A DNA stretch of 41,618 nt from Gammaproteobacteria bacterium (GTDB lineage Bacteria > Pseudomonadota > Gammaproteobacteria > UBA9339). The position numbers and the translations under genes were made by a program. Below the pieces are notes generated by a model, which saw only the letters and a program-made list of their open reading frames with translations, was not told where the DNA came from and ran no database searches. The stretch spans positions 1 to 41,618 of the forward strand of contig JAFGXA010000012.1 in NCBI GenBank assembly GCA_016936855.1. The letters are read 5' to 3'. Numbering within the stretch: position 1 is the stretch's first letter; every line of letters starts with the position of its first letter. Below, one piece after another: positions 17,314 to 27,484 of the stretch.

Positions 17314-19322
17314 TGAGTCAAAATAGGCAAATGAATATTCTGAAAGTTGCTATTAACGTCCCATTACCAACTTTATTTGACTATCTTCCCCCGCTAAAAT
17401 CAAAAATTGAGCAACTAAAACCTGGCATCAGATTGGAAGTACCATTTGGCAGGCGTACTATGGTCGGAATTTTATTAAACGTTGAAAGTGAAACTTCTCT
17501 AGAAATAAAAAAGCTAAAAGCAGCTAAATTACTAATAGACAGCGAGCCCATACTGCCAAGAGAGCTAATAGAACTTGGTAAGTGGATAAGTAATTATTAC
17601 CACTACCCTATTGGAGAAACTCTATTTAATATTTTACCGAAGTTATTACGTGATGGCGATTTACCGGCAGAAATAAAAGATAAAACAGAACCAACAAAAA
17701 ACAAAAAAATAGTAGAAGAAAAAATCCCAATCCTAAATAAACATCAAAATGAAGCAGTAAAAACAATTCAATCCACACAGAATTTCAAACCGTTTTTATT
17801 AGATGGTGTAACTGGTAGTGGCAAAACTGAAGTTTACCTAAATGCAATTGAAAGCGTACTCAACCAAAATAAAAGCGCCCTAGTTTTGGTGCCAGAAATA
17901 AGCCTTACCCCTCAAACAATTGCACGTTTTACTGAGCGATTTAAGCAGGATATTGCTATTCTTCATTCAAGACTTACCAATAAAGAGAGAGCTGAAAACT
18001 GGCAAAGAGCGAAAGGTGGCATTGCCAAAATCGTAATAGGAACACGCTCCGCCATTTTCACTCCTATGTCAAATTTAGGCATTATAATTATCGACGAAGA
18101 ACACGATTTATCTTTTAAACAACAATCTGGCTTACTATATTCTGCAAAAAACGTAGGAGTCATGCGCGCTAAATTACTGGATATTCCAATCATTTTAGGC
18201 TCAGCCACTCCGTCTTTAGAAAGCGTACATAACGCCGAAAAAAATAAATACGTAAAATTACATTTACCAGAACGTGCCGGCAAGGCGGTGCACCCATCGA
18301 TTAATCTGATAGACATGCGCAATAATGCCGCAAAACATGGGTTATCAAACAAATTAACCGCACAAATCAAAGAGCACATTGCACGCAAAGGACAGGTATT
18401 AATATTCATAAATCGCCGCGGTTACGCCCCAACTTTAATGTGTAAAAACTGTGGCTGGAGTGCAGAATGCACTAACTGCGATGCACGCATGACCTTGCAT
18501 ATGCAACCGAAATATTTACACTGTCACCACTGCGACAAAACAATTAAAGTCTATAAAGAATGCCCTAAATGTCATAGCACAAAATTATCCCCATCCGGCT
18601 TTGGCACAGAACGTATAGAAGAAGGATTAGAAACACTATTTCCCGATACAAAAATCGTCAGAATTGATCGCGATACAACTAAAACCAAAGGAAAAATAAA
18701 CAAAATAGTTGCTGATATTAACAACCAAAACTATCAAATTTTAATCGGTACTCAAATGTTAGCCAAGGGTCACGATTTTCCTAATGTAACTCTAGCTGCA
18801 ATCTTAAACGCAGACGGCGGACTTTTTAGTTCAGACTTTCGCGCTGAAGAATATACTGCACAGCTAATAACCCAAGTTTCAGGAAGGGCAGGAAGAGCTG
18901 AACGCCCAGGAGAGGTATACATTCAAACCTACAACCCAGAACATCCTTTGCTAATACAACTCATTCAAAATGGTTACCAGGCTTTTGCCCAAGATGCTTT
19001 GCGGGAAAGAAAAGAAGCATTACTGCCACCTTTTTCACATTGGTGTTTAATTCGCTCGCGCAGCAATAAACAAGAGCTAGCCTTACAATTTTTGGAAAAT
19101 GTCAAAACCCTAGCAGAACCATATCTAACAGAAAATATTCAAGTTTTAGGACCAATAACACCGCCTATGGCTCGCAGAGCTAAGCAATACCATGCACAAC
19201 TATTAATATCCAGCCCAAATAGAAACACACTACATAAACTATTAGATAAACTTATTCCTTCGATAAAACCCCCATCAAACCTGCATTATTCTGTTGATAT
19301 CGATCCAGTAGATATGCTCTGA
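17313..19322 (+). CDS. priA: Primosomal replication-restart helicase PriA
   Basis: This 669-aa protein is somewhat shorter than E. coli PriA (732). The N-terminal 3'-DNA-binding and winged-helix parts (residues ~8-110) begin LKVAINVPLPTLFDYLPPL. The superfamily-2 helicase core has Walker A GVTGSGKTEVYL at ~165 and the DEEH box at 261-264, with LGSATPSLES as motif III. The zinc-binding insertion has paired Cys motifs (CKNCGWSAECTNCD, CHHCD, CPKCHS). The later motifs ILIGTQMLAKGHDFPNVTLA and QVSGRAGRAERPGEV are intact. It reloads the replisome at stalled forks. The start codon overlaps the yhgN stop; an ATG at codon 7 is the alternative. Confidence 0.97.
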   Translation: MSQNRQMNILKVAINVPLPTLFDYLPPLKSKIEQLKPGIRLEVPFGRRTMVGILLNVESETSLEIKKLKAAKLLIDSEPILPRELIELGKWISNYYHYPIGETLFNILPKLLRDGDLPAEIKDKTEPTKNKKIVEEKIPILNKHQNEAVKTIQSTQNFKPFLLDGVTGSGKTEVYLNAIESVLNQNKSALVLVPEISLTPQTIARFTERFKQDIAILHSRLTNKERAENWQRAKGGIAKIVIGTRSAIFTPMSNLGIIIIDEEHDLSFKQQSGLLYSAKNVGVMRAKLLDIPIILGSATPSLESVHNAEKNKYVKLHLPERAGKAVHPSINLIDMRNNAAKHGLSNKLTAQIKEHIARKGQVLIFINRRGYAPTLMCKNCGWSAECTNCDARMTLHMQPKYLHCHHCDKTIKVYKECPKCHSTKLSPSGFGTERIEEGLETLFPDTKIVRIDRDTTKTKGKINKIVADINNQNYQILIGTQMLAKGHDFPNVTLAAILNADGGLFSSDFRAEEYTAQLITQVSGRAGRAERPGEVYIQTYNPEHPLLIQLIQNGYQAFAQDALRERKEALLPPFSHWCLIRSRSNKQELALQFLENVKTLAEPYLTENIQVLGPITPPMARRAKQYHAQLLISSPNRNTLHKLLDKLIPSIKPPSNLHYSVDIDPVDML

Positions 19323-19433
19323 ACGTGCAGACATATACGTAGATATTGCGGAGAACTAGACATTATGTGTTTTTTTCGGCAAAATTGACTTTGGCTATAT
19401 ATACACTTGAACCAATTAAAAGCAGGATGAATA

Positions 19434-19880
19434 ATGGACATTAGAAAAATCAAAAAACTTATTGATCTAGTTAATGCTAATGGCATCGCTAAATTAGAAA
19501 TCAAAGAAGCTGAAGAGTCTGTTTGTATAACGAGCGGATGTTGCCAACATATAAGCGAAACACATCAACCAATAATCAAACAACAAACTCCTACAACGTC
19601 GGTACAAAACGAAACAAAAACAGAAACGATCAAAGAAGAACCTACTGGCCATCAAGTAAAAGCACCTATGGTTGGAACCGCCTATTTGTCCCCCGCTCCC
19701 GGAGCTAAACCATTTGTTGAAATCGGACAACGCGTCCAAGCTGGAGACACTATCTGCCTAATTGAAGCAATGAAAATGTTCAACCAAGTAGAAGCTGATA
19801 AAGGAGGTGTTATAAGTGCCTGCTTAATTGAAAATGGCAGCCCAGTTGAATACGACCAACCATTATTCATCATCGAATAA
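19434..19880 (+). CDS. accB: Biotin carboxyl carrier protein of acetyl-CoA carboxylase
   Basis: This 148-aa carrier subunit (E. coli 156) opens with the conserved [21 protein letters not shown] mobile Thr/Lys/Glu-rich linker (residues ~40-72) leads to the biotinyl domain, where EAMKM at 111-115 holds the biotinylated Lys114, with a PLFIIE end. AGGATGA precedes the ATG. accC follows 16 nt later, the standard accBC operon for malonyl-CoA production in fatty-acid synthesis. Confidence 0.97.
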   Translation: MDIRKIKKLIDLVNANGIAKLEIKEAEESVCITSGCCQHISETHQPIIKQQTPTTSVQNETKTETIKEEPTGHQVKAPMVGTAYLSPAPGAKPFVEIGQRVQAGDTICLIEAMKMFNQVEADKGGVISACLIENGSPVEYDQPLFIIE

Positions 19881-19896
19881 TAACGGATACACCAAT

Positions 19897-21234
19897 ATGC
19901 TAAAAAAAGTTTTAATTGCCAACCGCGGCGAAATCGCTCTCCGTGTTCTGAGAGCTTGCAAAGAGTTAGATATAAAAACCGTTGCAGTTTACTCTGCTGC
20001 AGATCGTGACTTAATGCATGTTCATTTGGCAGATGAAGCGGTTTGCATTGGACCCGCCAACTCGACACAAAGCTACCTTAACATTCCTGCTGTAATTAGT
20101 GCTGCAGAAATAACTGGGTCTGATGCCATTCATCCAGGCTACGGTTTTCTAGCAGAAAATGCTAATTTTGTAGAGCAAGTTGAAAACAGTGGCTTTCATT
20201 TTATTGGGCCTGATCATAACACTATTGAAACTATGGGCAATAAAGTGTCTGCTCTAAAATACATGCGTGAAGCCAAGGTCCCATGCTTACCAAGCTCGGG
20301 TGGCGCATTAACTAGTGACAACCAAAAAAATTTAAAAATAGCAGAGCAAATTGGATATCCTGTAATTATAAAAGCCGCCGGTGGTGGCGGTGGCCGCGGC
20401 ATGCGAGTGGTTCATAACGCAGCTGAATTAATAAATTCTATTGGCATGACTAAAAGTGAAGCTGAAGCTGCCTTTGGTAACGGCGATGTTTATATGGAGA
20501 AATTCCTACAAAATCCTCGCCACATAGAAATTCAAGTATTGGGTGATGGGAGAGGTCATGCTATTCATCTGGGTGAGCGCGATTGTTCTATGCAGCGCAA
20601 GCATCAAAAGGTTTTAGAAGAAGCATCAGCTCCTGGCATTACCAAAGAACAACGTCAACGCATTGGCGATATATGCGTTAATGCTTGTAAAAGAATGAAG
20701 TATCGCGGCGCTGGAACTTTCGAATTTTTATATGAAGAAGATGAATTTTATTTCATAGAAATGAATACCAGAATTCAAGTTGAACATCCTGTTACAGAAA
20801 TGATCACAGGAGTCGACCTAGTAAAACAGCAGATTTTAATTGCAGGTGGCGCCCCTCTTACAATTAAACAAGAGGATATAAAAATTTCTGGCCACGCCAT
20901 TGAATGCCGCATCAATGCTGAAGATCCAAAAACATTCATCCCTTGCCCTGGTAAAGTTGAAGTTTTTCATGCACCAGGCGGTGCTGGCATCAGAGTGGAG
21001 TCTCACTTATATCAAAGTTATTTTATCCCGCCATATTACGATTCAATGATTGGAAAAATAATAGCCTATGCAGATACAAGAGAGCTTGCTATCAAAAAAA
21101 TGCAAATTGCGCTAGATGAAATTGTGATTCAGGGCATCAAAACTAATGTGCCACTACAACAGGAAATTCTAGCCGATAAAAACTTCCAAAAAGGCGGCAC
21201 TTCTATTCATTATCTAGAAAAAAATCTAATGTAA
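19897..21234 (+). CDS. accC: Biotin carboxylase subunit of acetyl-CoA carboxylase
   Basis: This 445-aa ATP-grasp enzyme (E. coli 449) carboxylates biotin on AccB. It starts [20 protein letters not shown], the canonical N terminus. It contains [15 protein letters not shown], the glycine-rich loop [25 protein letters not shown], and the catalytic [18 protein letters not shown]. An upstream in-frame ATG inside accB is rejected because it would add 23 non-homologous residues. The family also includes pyruvate and propionyl-CoA carboxylase subunits, but length and adjacency to accB settle it. Confidence 0.97.
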   Translation: MLKKVLIANRGEIALRVLRACKELDIKTVAVYSAADRDLMHVHLADEAVCIGPANSTQSYLNIPAVISAAEITGSDAIHPGYGFLAENANFVEQVENSGFHFIGPDHNTIETMGNKVSALKYMREAKVPCLPSSGGALTSDNQKNLKIAEQIGYPVIIKAAGGGGGRGMRVVHNAAELINSIGMTKSEAEAAFGNGDVYMEKFLQNPRHIEIQVLGDGRGHAIHLGERDCSMQRKHQKVLEEASAPGITKEQRQRIGDICVNACKRMKYRGAGTFEFLYEEDEFYFIEMNTRIQVEHPVTEMITGVDLVKQQILIAGGAPLTIKQEDIKISGHAIECRINAEDPKTFIPCPGKVEVFHAPGGAGIRVESHLYQSYFIPPYYDSMIGKIIAYADTRELAIKKMQIALDEIVIQGIKTNVPLQQEILADKNFQKGGTSIHYLEKNLM

Positions 21235-21262
21235 AAACACAGTATTGGCAATGTAATAGCAT

Positions 21263-23422
21263 CTAATCTTCATGCGCTGATTGTGGTAAATCAGATATTG
21301 ATCCATCAGTTGTTTCTACCAATTCATCACTAGAAGAAAAAGTAGTCATTGATGCAGAGCTACCTCTACCTCCATCACCATAACTTACTGGTTTTGAAAC
21401 GCTAGAAGGTTGCACTCGCCCTGTATAACCAGACTCTCTTTTAATTTCTGCAAGCTTATCCTTCATATCCGCCACTCTACTACGTTCCCAAAAATTATCA
21501 GGTCCATAAGAGATAACATACTCAACCTCATCTAAACATTGCCTATTATCAAGCATTATCTTGCAGAGCTTCAAGGCCAAAACCGCACCATAATCCCAGA
21601 AACTCTTCCATAAGTATTCTTGACTAAAGTTAGCCATATAATCATCAAATTTCTGCCGAAGACGACCTTCCGGGTATTTACCCATCGCTATCACTTTAGT
21701 CAAAACACTCAGCAGCAAATTACCTCCTTTGTAAATGGATGATCCAAAATAACGTTTATATGCCAATTCAACAGATTCTACAGCCCTTTCAAAACCATGG
21801 CCCTGACCAAATAGACTCATTAAAAGCTCATAAGCCGCTTCAACCACTACTAGGTCTCGATGAGTAATACAGGTACATGCAGCAACTACAATCTTATCAA
21901 GATCAGTTCTACCTGTATCTTTGGCAACAACTTCACTCAATACTTTCAACCTAGTAACTAACACATTTACACTAACAACTTCTTCAATACCCCCAAGAGC
22001 AGCGGTTACGGCATCATTAAACCCTTGCCCAAGATCGAACAAATTCATTAAAAGATCAAACGACGCTTCTCTAACACGGCTATCTTGATGAGAAATGTTG
22101 GCGCATGCTACGGCTACAATACCATCAAAATCTTCTATATCTCCATCTTTGGCAACAACTTCACTTAACACTTTCAACCTAGTAACTAACACATTTACAC
22201 TAGCAACTTCTTCAATACCCCCAAGAGCAGCAGTTACGGCATCATTCAACCCTTGCTCACGATCAAACAAATTCATTAAAAGGTCAAACGATGCTTCTCT
22301 AACACGGCTATCTTGATGAGAAATATTGGTACATGCTGCGGCTACAATATCACCGACCTCAGTTTCACCTACACCTCTTAACACTACTTCCCTGAGAACA
22401 TTCAATTTAGTAACTAACACTCTTACACCAGCAACTTCGTCAATATCATCAAGCACAGCAGTTACGGCATCATTCAACCCTTGCTCACGATCAAATAAAT
22501 TCATTAAAAGATCAAATGATGCTTCTCTAACACGGCTATCTTGATGAGAAATATTGGTACATGCTGCGACTACAATACCATCAAACTCTTCTCTATCTTC
22601 ATCTTTGACAACAATTCCACTTAACACTTTCAACCTAGTAACTAAAATTTCCGCGTCATTAATATCATCAATGCCATCAAGCGCAGCAGTTGTAATTTCT
22701 CTAAACCCACACCTTTTATTAAGCAATTTCTTAACAAGAGTAAGAGATAAAGTTCTAATATTCGAGTTTTCATGGCTAATAAATGAACATGCTTTACTAA
22801 CAGCCAAATCGGTTGATTGATTACGATGAAACAACCAAATAATAACAGCTAACGCATGCTCAATAACCTCCCCATCATTATGCTCAAGACCATATTCAAT
22901 AGCTTTCTCAGCAAACGCAGCGGCTTCAATAAAATTGCGCCTACTCGCAACTAATTCAGCATAAACCATCAAGGCAGGAATAAGCATATCTGAAGCCTCC
23001 TCAATCTCTACATAAGGAGGTATAGCTTCGAACGCCTCCCTTATAACTCGAGAAGACAATTTATTCCCTCTAACTCGTGATGCTTGCATAGCTACGGCAT
23101 AGGAACGTAATGCTCTAGCCTTTAATTTCTCATTACCAGATTTAATTGCAATACGCGCTACTCCGACATTTTTCTTTGCATTAACATTGCCTATCCTTGC
23201 AGCATTCTCTACCTCTTCTAATTTCCCATTAGCAAAATCTTTGTATTCATCACTTGCATATTTTTTCGCGAGATATCTGGATCTGACACGCACCGCAGCA
23301 AACACCAGCAATGACAAAACTGCAAATATACCAACACCAATAAGAATGGGTCCTAATACAGGCAAAACTGGCGCAAAAAACAACGCTAATTTCGCAAAAA
23401 TTGTAAGTCCAAGTTCTGTCAT
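21263..23422 (-). CDS. Membrane-anchored alpha-solenoid repeat protein, unknown function, 719 aa
   Basis: I do not recognise this protein. Residues ~8-45 form one or two membrane helices (LALFFAPVLPVLGPILIGVG then FAVLSLLVFAAVRV), followed by a basic cytoplasm-facing RSRYLAKKY. Residues ~55-205 are helical. From ~209 to ~550 come 76-residue repeats: one diverged unit (KACSFISHENSNIRT), three nearly identical ones (CTNISHQDSRVREASFDLLM) and one diverged (CTCITHRDLVVVEAAYELLM). The helical pattern looks like HEAT/ARM repeats. After a unique region comes a Ser/Gly/Asp-rich tail (SDLPQSAHED). GAGGTGA precedes the ATG. The downstream-strand neighbour at 23503-24432 is a paralog with one unit. Function unknown; a scaffold is plausible. 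The acidic Ser-rich C terminus would also suit a secreted effector, but the N-terminal anchor argues against it. Confidence 0.85.
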   Translation of the reverse strand: MTELGLTIFAKLALFFAPVLPVLGPILIGVGIFAVLSLLVFAAVRVRSRYLAKKYASDEYKDFANGKLEEVENAARIGNVNAKKNVGVARIAIKSGNEKLKARALRSYAVAMQASRVRGNKLSSRVIREAFEAIPPYVEIEEASDMLIPALMVYAELVASRRNFIEAAAFAEKAIEYGLEHNDGEVIEHALAVIIWLFHRNQSTDLAVSKACSFISHENSNIRTLSLTLVKKLLNKRCGFREITTAALDGIDDINDAEILVTRLKVLSGIVVKDEDREEFDGIVVAACTNISHQDSRVREASFDLLMNLFDREQGLNDAVTAVLDDIDEVAGVRVLVTKLNVLREVVLRGVGETEVGDIVAAACTNISHQDSRVREASFDLLMNLFDREQGLNDAVTAALGGIEEVASVNVLVTRLKVLSEVVAKDGDIEDFDGIVAVACANISHQDSRVREASFDLLMNLFDLGQGFNDAVTAALGGIEEVVSVNVLVTRLKVLSEVVAKDTGRTDLDKIVVAACTCITHRDLVVVEAAYELLMSLFGQGHGFERAVESVELAYKRYFGSSIYKGGNLLLSVLTKVIAMGKYPEGRLRQKFDDYMANFSQEYLWKSFWDYGAVLALKLCKIMLDNRQCLDEVEYVISYGPDNFWERSRVADMKDKLAEIKRESGYTGRVQPSSVSKPVSYGDGGRGSSASMTTFSSSDELVETTDGSISDLPQSAHED
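21887..22570. repeat. Three tandem 228-bp coding repeats
   Basis: The same sequence recurs with a period of exactly 228 nt: for instance AACACGGCTATCTTGATGAG begins at 22073, 22301 and 22529. Each unit encodes 76 residues of the solenoid protein. The units are nearly identical at nucleotide level over long stretches, whereas the flanking units are well diverged. This indicates recent tandem duplication or ongoing homogenisation within the gene, and copy number may differ between strains. Confidence 0.92.
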
Positions 23423-23502
23423 ATAAATTTCACCTCGCTACACTAAAGTACATTATAGATCATAACGCCACTTACTACCAAAATTGCTGATTTTATAACT
23501 CA

Positions 23503-24432
23503 TCACTCACCACCAACTGTTGCTAATAAATCACCTCCAGCAACTGCAGATGAATGCGCAAAAAAACTATTTACAAATATGTCCTGGTAACCGGCTGAAA
23601 CCATCGCACGCTCGGATACTACTGAAGAAACACTTTCGCTAACAAACTCCCTTTGCTCAGAAAGAGCCCGAAAAATACTTAGCGCAGAATTTTCTATGCT
23701 CTCGGCTTTAAAGGTCATGGCAATAGCTGCCTCTCGCAAAGCCATATCAAAACTAGATTCGCATCCCTGCGCGACCAACTCTCGCAAAACCTCCAACCTT
23801 GCCCGTAACACACGAAAATCAAAAGCAACACTACCGACAATACTTTCTAACTCTGCAACAGCAGATTCTAAAGAATATCCACGATGAATTAACCAAGCGA
23901 ACAGCGCTAAAGCATGCTGCATAATATTAATATTAGAATTAGCAACTCCATACCGCAGAGCATAAATTGCTAACTCATCGGCCTCAGCAAAATTACGTCC
24001 ATGCACCACTAATTCTGTAAAAACCCTCAAAACTGATATCAACAAACAATGATTTTCCGTTCTGATGTAGGGCATGGCAGCAGATCCAGCCTCTTGAAAA
24101 CATCTTTTGCCAGCACGTAAAGCATTTACATAAAGATCTAACGCCATAGTTTTAATATCAAAATCACACGACTTTAAAGCATAATTTGCAGCACATTTAA
24201 TATCTAACCAGCCCTTATTAGCTGCTATAATTTTACGATAAGAACTACGCTTGTAGCTTTTACTAGCGTACCTATTTGACAAAAATGCAGTATAAAAACG
24301 CCAAGCTATAAAACAAATTAAAGCTAAAACAGCACAAGCCGCGATAGCTAGCAAAATAGGATTTAATGCCAATACAGCAAGTAAAACAAAACTAATAACT
24401 TTTGCAAAAACTGCAAATTTAAATAAAACCAT
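23503..24432 (-). CDS. Short paralog of the repeat protein, 309 aa
   Basis: It has the same plan as the 719-aa neighbour. A hydrophobic N terminus with likely two membrane helices (LALNPILLAIAACAVLALIC) is followed by NRYASKSYKR (neighbour: KKYASDEYKD). VFTELVVHGRNFAEADELAI matches VYAELVASRRNFIEAAAFAE, and MQHALALFAWLIHRGYSLES matches EHALAVIIWLFHRNQSTD. Then comes one 76-residue unit (RARLEVLRELVAQG...REAAIAMTFKAES) and an end (SSAVAGGDLLATV) matching SSIYKGGNLLLSV just after the repeats in the long protein. It ends there, without the long protein's C-terminal extension. Family unknown. It lies upstream of the 719-aa gene by 80 nt on the same strand. Confidence 0.82.
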   Translation of the reverse strand: MVLFKFAVFAKVISFVLLAVLALNPILLAIAACAVLALICFIAWRFYTAFLSNRYASKSYKRSSYRKIIAANKGWLDIKCAANYALKSCDFDIKTMALDLYVNALRAGKRCFQEAGSAAMPYIRTENHCLLISVLRVFTELVVHGRNFAEADELAIYALRYGVANSNINIMQHALALFAWLIHRGYSLESAVAELESIVGSVAFDFRVLRARLEVLRELVAQGCESSFDMALREAAIAMTFKAESIENSALSIFRALSEQREFVSESVSSVVSERAMVSAGYQDIFVNSFFAHSSAVAGGDLLATVGGE

Positions 24433-24517
24433 AAAAACACCGCTTAAATATCAATATAAACATGAGCAATTTATAACGCTCATATCAATCGACATCAAAA
24501 CCGTGTTTTTAACTGTA

Positions 24518-24581
24518 GGGGTAACTGTTCACCCAGAATTTTAGCTCTTTTTTTGCGTCATCCTGGCTCTTTTTTGCGTCA
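24518..24581. repeat. Intergenic repeat cluster between tkt and the repeat-protein genes
   Basis: GGGGTAACTGTTCACCC (24518-24534) is a short inverted repeat resembling GGGTAACTATTAACCC at 41504-41519. It is followed by two direct copies of GCTCTTTTTTGCGTCA (24544-24560 with one extra T, and 24566-24581) with a 22-nt period. GTCATCCTGG between them looks like a decayed GTCATCCCGG core, the unit found at 32759 and 41519. The 152-nt gap holds no gene. Confidence 0.5.
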
Positions 24582-24584
24582 GCA

Positions 24585-26561
24585 TTAAAACAACGCCTTA
24601 ATAACATGCTCTTTCGTCAAACCAAAATATTGATAAAGCTCAGTATCTGGCGCTGATTTACCAAAACTATCGATACCTATGATCTTGCCCTGCAATCCAA
24701 CATATTTATACCAAGATTGCGACGCCGCAGCCTCGATCGCAAGACGCTTGGTGATTTTTTGCGGCAATACTGATTCTTGATATTCAATATCTTGCTTATC
24801 AAATAACTCACAACACGGCATCGAAACCAACCTTACAGCACGCCCTTTTGCATTTACCTCTTTAACTGCTTCATAAGCAATTGCCGTCTCAGAACCTGTG
24901 GCAATCACAACAGCATCCGGCTCACTACTTGGCTCTAAGAGAATATAACCACCACGCTTGATATCTTCATTATGCTCATGTGGTAAAGCTGGCAATTTCT
25001 GCCTGCTTAAGGCTAAACAACTAGGACCATCTTTATGCTCAATTGCTGCACTCCAAGCAACGGCAGTTTCAACAGCATCACATGGTCTCCATACCGCAAC
25101 ATTAGGAGTTGCTCGCAACATGGCTAAATGCTCAATTGGTTGATGGGTAGGGCCATCTTCTCCCAAGCCTATTGAATCATGAGTTAACACAAAAACAACA
25201 CGCTGCTCCATTAAAGCAGCCATACGAATCGCATTACGAGCATAATCAGCAAATACTAAAAAAGTACCTCCATACGGAATAAAACCGCCATGCAAAGCAA
25301 CACCATTCATAATAGCTGACATACCAAACTCTCGCACTCCATAATGCACATAATTACCCTGTAGATTTTCCATTATGTCTATAGAACCGTGCCATTTAGT
25401 CAAGTTAGAGCCTGTCAAATCAGCTGAACCACCTAAAAGTTCTGGCAAATGCGGAGCATAAGCATCGAGCGCCATCTGTGACGCTTTGCGCGTTGCAACA
25501 TCACTAGTACAATCCTCTAATTCTTCAAGAAAAGCATCAACAACCTGCGTCCAATTATCTGGCAAATTTCCTGCCAACCTTCTTGTAAGCTCATCCGCCA
25601 ATTCCTGATATTTATCTTGATAAGATGCATATAAATCAGTCCATTCTTTTTGTAATTTTTTACCTTGCTCTATAGCTGTCCAAGCAGAGCGCAGCTCTTG
25701 AGGAATAACAAATGGAGCGTGCTTCCAATTAAGCTCTTTCCGGGTTAATGCAACTTCATCTTCACCAAGCGGAGAACCATGTACTTTAGATGTATCTGCC
25801 AAATGTGGCGACCCAAAACCAATTGTAGTTTTGCAACAAATTAACGTTGGTTGATCATCAACTAATTGTGCAGTTTTGATGGCCTGCCTTATGTGATCAG
25901 GATTATGACCATCAATATCGCGAATCACGTGCCAATTATATGCTTCGAATCTCGATGCAGTATCATCACCAAACCAGTTCTTAGTCGAACCATCAATTGA
26001 TATCTCATTATCATCCCAAAAGAGAATCAACTTGCCAAGTTTCCAAATACCTGCAAGCGATGCGGCCTCATGCGAAATACCTTCCATCAAACAACCGTCT
26101 CCTGCAAATACATATGTAAAGTGATCAATAACATTAAATTTATCTTGATTAAATTTAGCTGCTAATAATTTCTCGGCCAAAGCCATACCAACTGCATTTG
26201 CCAACCCCTGCCCTAAAGGACCAGTAGTTGTTTCAACTCCATCTGTATCTAACACCTCTGGGTGACCTGGAGTAATAGAGTCTAATTGGCGAAAATTCTT
26301 TAAATCTTCCAATGCAACGTTATAACCAGTCAAATGTAGCAAAGCATAAAGCAACATTGAGCCATGACCATTAGATAAAACAAAGCGATCCCTATCCAGC
26401 CAATTAGGATCCTTAGGGTTATGACGCAAAAATTCCCTCCACAAAACTGTTGCTATATCAGCCATACCCATAGGCATTCCCGGGTGTCCGGAATTGGCCT
26501 TCTGCACTGAATCAATAGCCAAAAAACGCAAACAATTAGCCAATTCAAATTGTTGAGACAT
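24585..26561 (-). CDS. tkt: Transketolase
   Basis: This 658-aa enzyme (E. coli TktA 663) moves two-carbon units between sugar phosphates in the pentose phosphate pathway, using thiamine diphosphate. [20 protein letters not shown] opens the N-terminal domain. The ThDP motif is [14 protein letters not shown]...[36 protein letters not shown] (the Glu contacting the pyrimidine) and [20 protein letters not shown] are all in place. AGGAG is 7 nt before the ATG. It follows yihY by 19 nt on the same strand. It supplies ribose-5-P and erythrose-4-P. Confidence 0.98.
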   Translation of the reverse strand: MSQQFELANCLRFLAIDSVQKANSGHPGMPMGMADIATVLWREFLRHNPKDPNWLDRDRFVLSNGHGSMLLYALLHLTGYNVALEDLKNFRQLDSITPGHPEVLDTDGVETTTGPLGQGLANAVGMALAEKLLAAKFNQDKFNVIDHFTYVFAGDGCLMEGISHEAASLAGIWKLGKLILFWDDNEISIDGSTKNWFGDDTASRFEAYNWHVIRDIDGHNPDHIRQAIKTAQLVDDQPTLICCKTTIGFGSPHLADTSKVHGSPLGEDEVALTRKELNWKHAPFVIPQELRSAWTAIEQGKKLQKEWTDLYASYQDKYQELADELTRRLAGNLPDNWTQVVDAFLEELEDCTSDVATRKASQMALDAYAPHLPELLGGSADLTGSNLTKWHGSIDIMENLQGNYVHYGVREFGMSAIMNGVALHGGFIPYGGTFLVFADYARNAIRMAALMEQRVVFVLTHDSIGLGEDGPTHQPIEHLAMLRATPNVAVWRPCDAVETAVAWSAAIEHKDGPSCLALSRQKLPALPHEHNEDIKRGGYILLEPSSEPDAVVIATGSETAIAYEAVKEVNAKGRAVRLVSMPCCELFDKQDIEYQESVLPQKITKRLAIEAAASQSWYKYVGLQGKIIGIDSFGKSAPDTELYQYFGLTKEHVIKALF

Positions 26562-26580
26562 ATAAAACTCCTAGATCAAT

Positions 26581-27378
26581 TTAAGCAATTTCGTGGGTAA
26601 TAACCGCACCAAATAATATTATAAGCCAAGACACATAAAGCCAAATCAAAAAAAGCGGGATAGCAGCTAGCGCACCATAAATTAACACATAAGTTGGAAA
26701 ATGCTTGATATAAAACGCAAAACCGGCCTTTGCGAAATTAAAAAGCAACATAGCAATAAATGCACCTATAGCAGCGTGCCGTATCTTAACTTTACAGTTT
26801 GGTAGTGTGACATAAAGCATAGTAAAAAACATAAAAACAAAAAAGTACGGAGATATAAATATCAGGGCTTTTTTAACAGTAGCAAGCAACATAACATTTT
26901 CAGAAAAATGCAAAGCTAGTAAATTTGAACCACTGGTCATACCGACACCCAACAAGACTGGACCCAAAGTTAATACTGCCCAGTAAATCAAGAAACTTTG
27001 GACAATGCCCCGTCTATTTTGCAACCGCCAAATCCTACTAAATGCCTGCTCCATAGAAAAAATCATTAGTACCGCGGTTAAAAGAAAGAAAACCAAACCC
27101 AACGAAGATAGCTTTCTCGTTTGCAATAAAAAATTTTGCAAGTGATGCTGGATGGTATGCGCAGAAGATCCAACAAAATTACTGATAATTAGATGCTGCA
27201 AATTGGCACCAATTCCACTAAATACCGGAAATGCAGACAAAACGGAGAGGCATAAGGTCATCAATGGTACCAAAGAAAGCAAGGTTACATATGACAAACC
27301 TGCCGCCTGAATTGGGCAATCATCAACAACAAATCGCTTTAAAACAACCACAATAAAACGCCAAATATTTATTAACAT
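26581..27378 (-). CDS. yihY: YihY/BrkB-family inner-membrane protein
   Basis: This 265-aa protein has about six membrane helices and the family marks: DDCPIQAAGLSYVTLLSLVP near the N terminus, SMEQAFSRIWRLQNRRG in the middle and a repeated polar/hydrophobic pattern to LFGAVITHEIA at the end. It was earlier named ribonuclease BN by mistake; the true function is unknown, and BrkB homologs were linked to serum resistance in Bordetella. It diverges from dksA and precedes tkt, with which it probably shares a transcript. Confidence 0.9.
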   Translation of the reverse strand: MLINIWRFIVVVLKRFVVDDCPIQAAGLSYVTLLSLVPLMTLCLSVLSAFPVFSGIGANLQHLIISNFVGSSAHTIQHHLQNFLLQTRKLSSLGLVFFLLTAVLMIFSMEQAFSRIWRLQNRRGIVQSFLIYWAVLTLGPVLLGVGMTSGSNLLALHFSENVMLLATVKKALIFISPYFFVFMFFTMLYVTLPNCKVKIRHAAIGAFIAMLLFNFAKAGFAFYIKHFPTYVLIYGALAAIPLFLIWLYVSWLIILFGAVITHEIA

Positions 27379-27484
27379 AATCTAATTTTCCATAATGAAA
27401 TCGTCAAAAGTCTGGCACAGAGCTATGGATCTAGTCAACTTTTTATAATAGAATACGCGCCTTGATTTTACTATGGAGAAGAAA

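Noticed and set aside
17963-18409. Open frame of 148 codons antisense to priA
   Set aside because: It lies wholly within the priA helicase core; no start signals or recognisable domain.
19828-19896. Upstream start of accC within accB
   Set aside because: It would add residues unrelated to biotin carboxylases; [14 protein letters not shown] is the family start.
21887-22570. CRISPR array
   Set aside because: The repeats are 228 nt, contiguous and coding, with no spacers.
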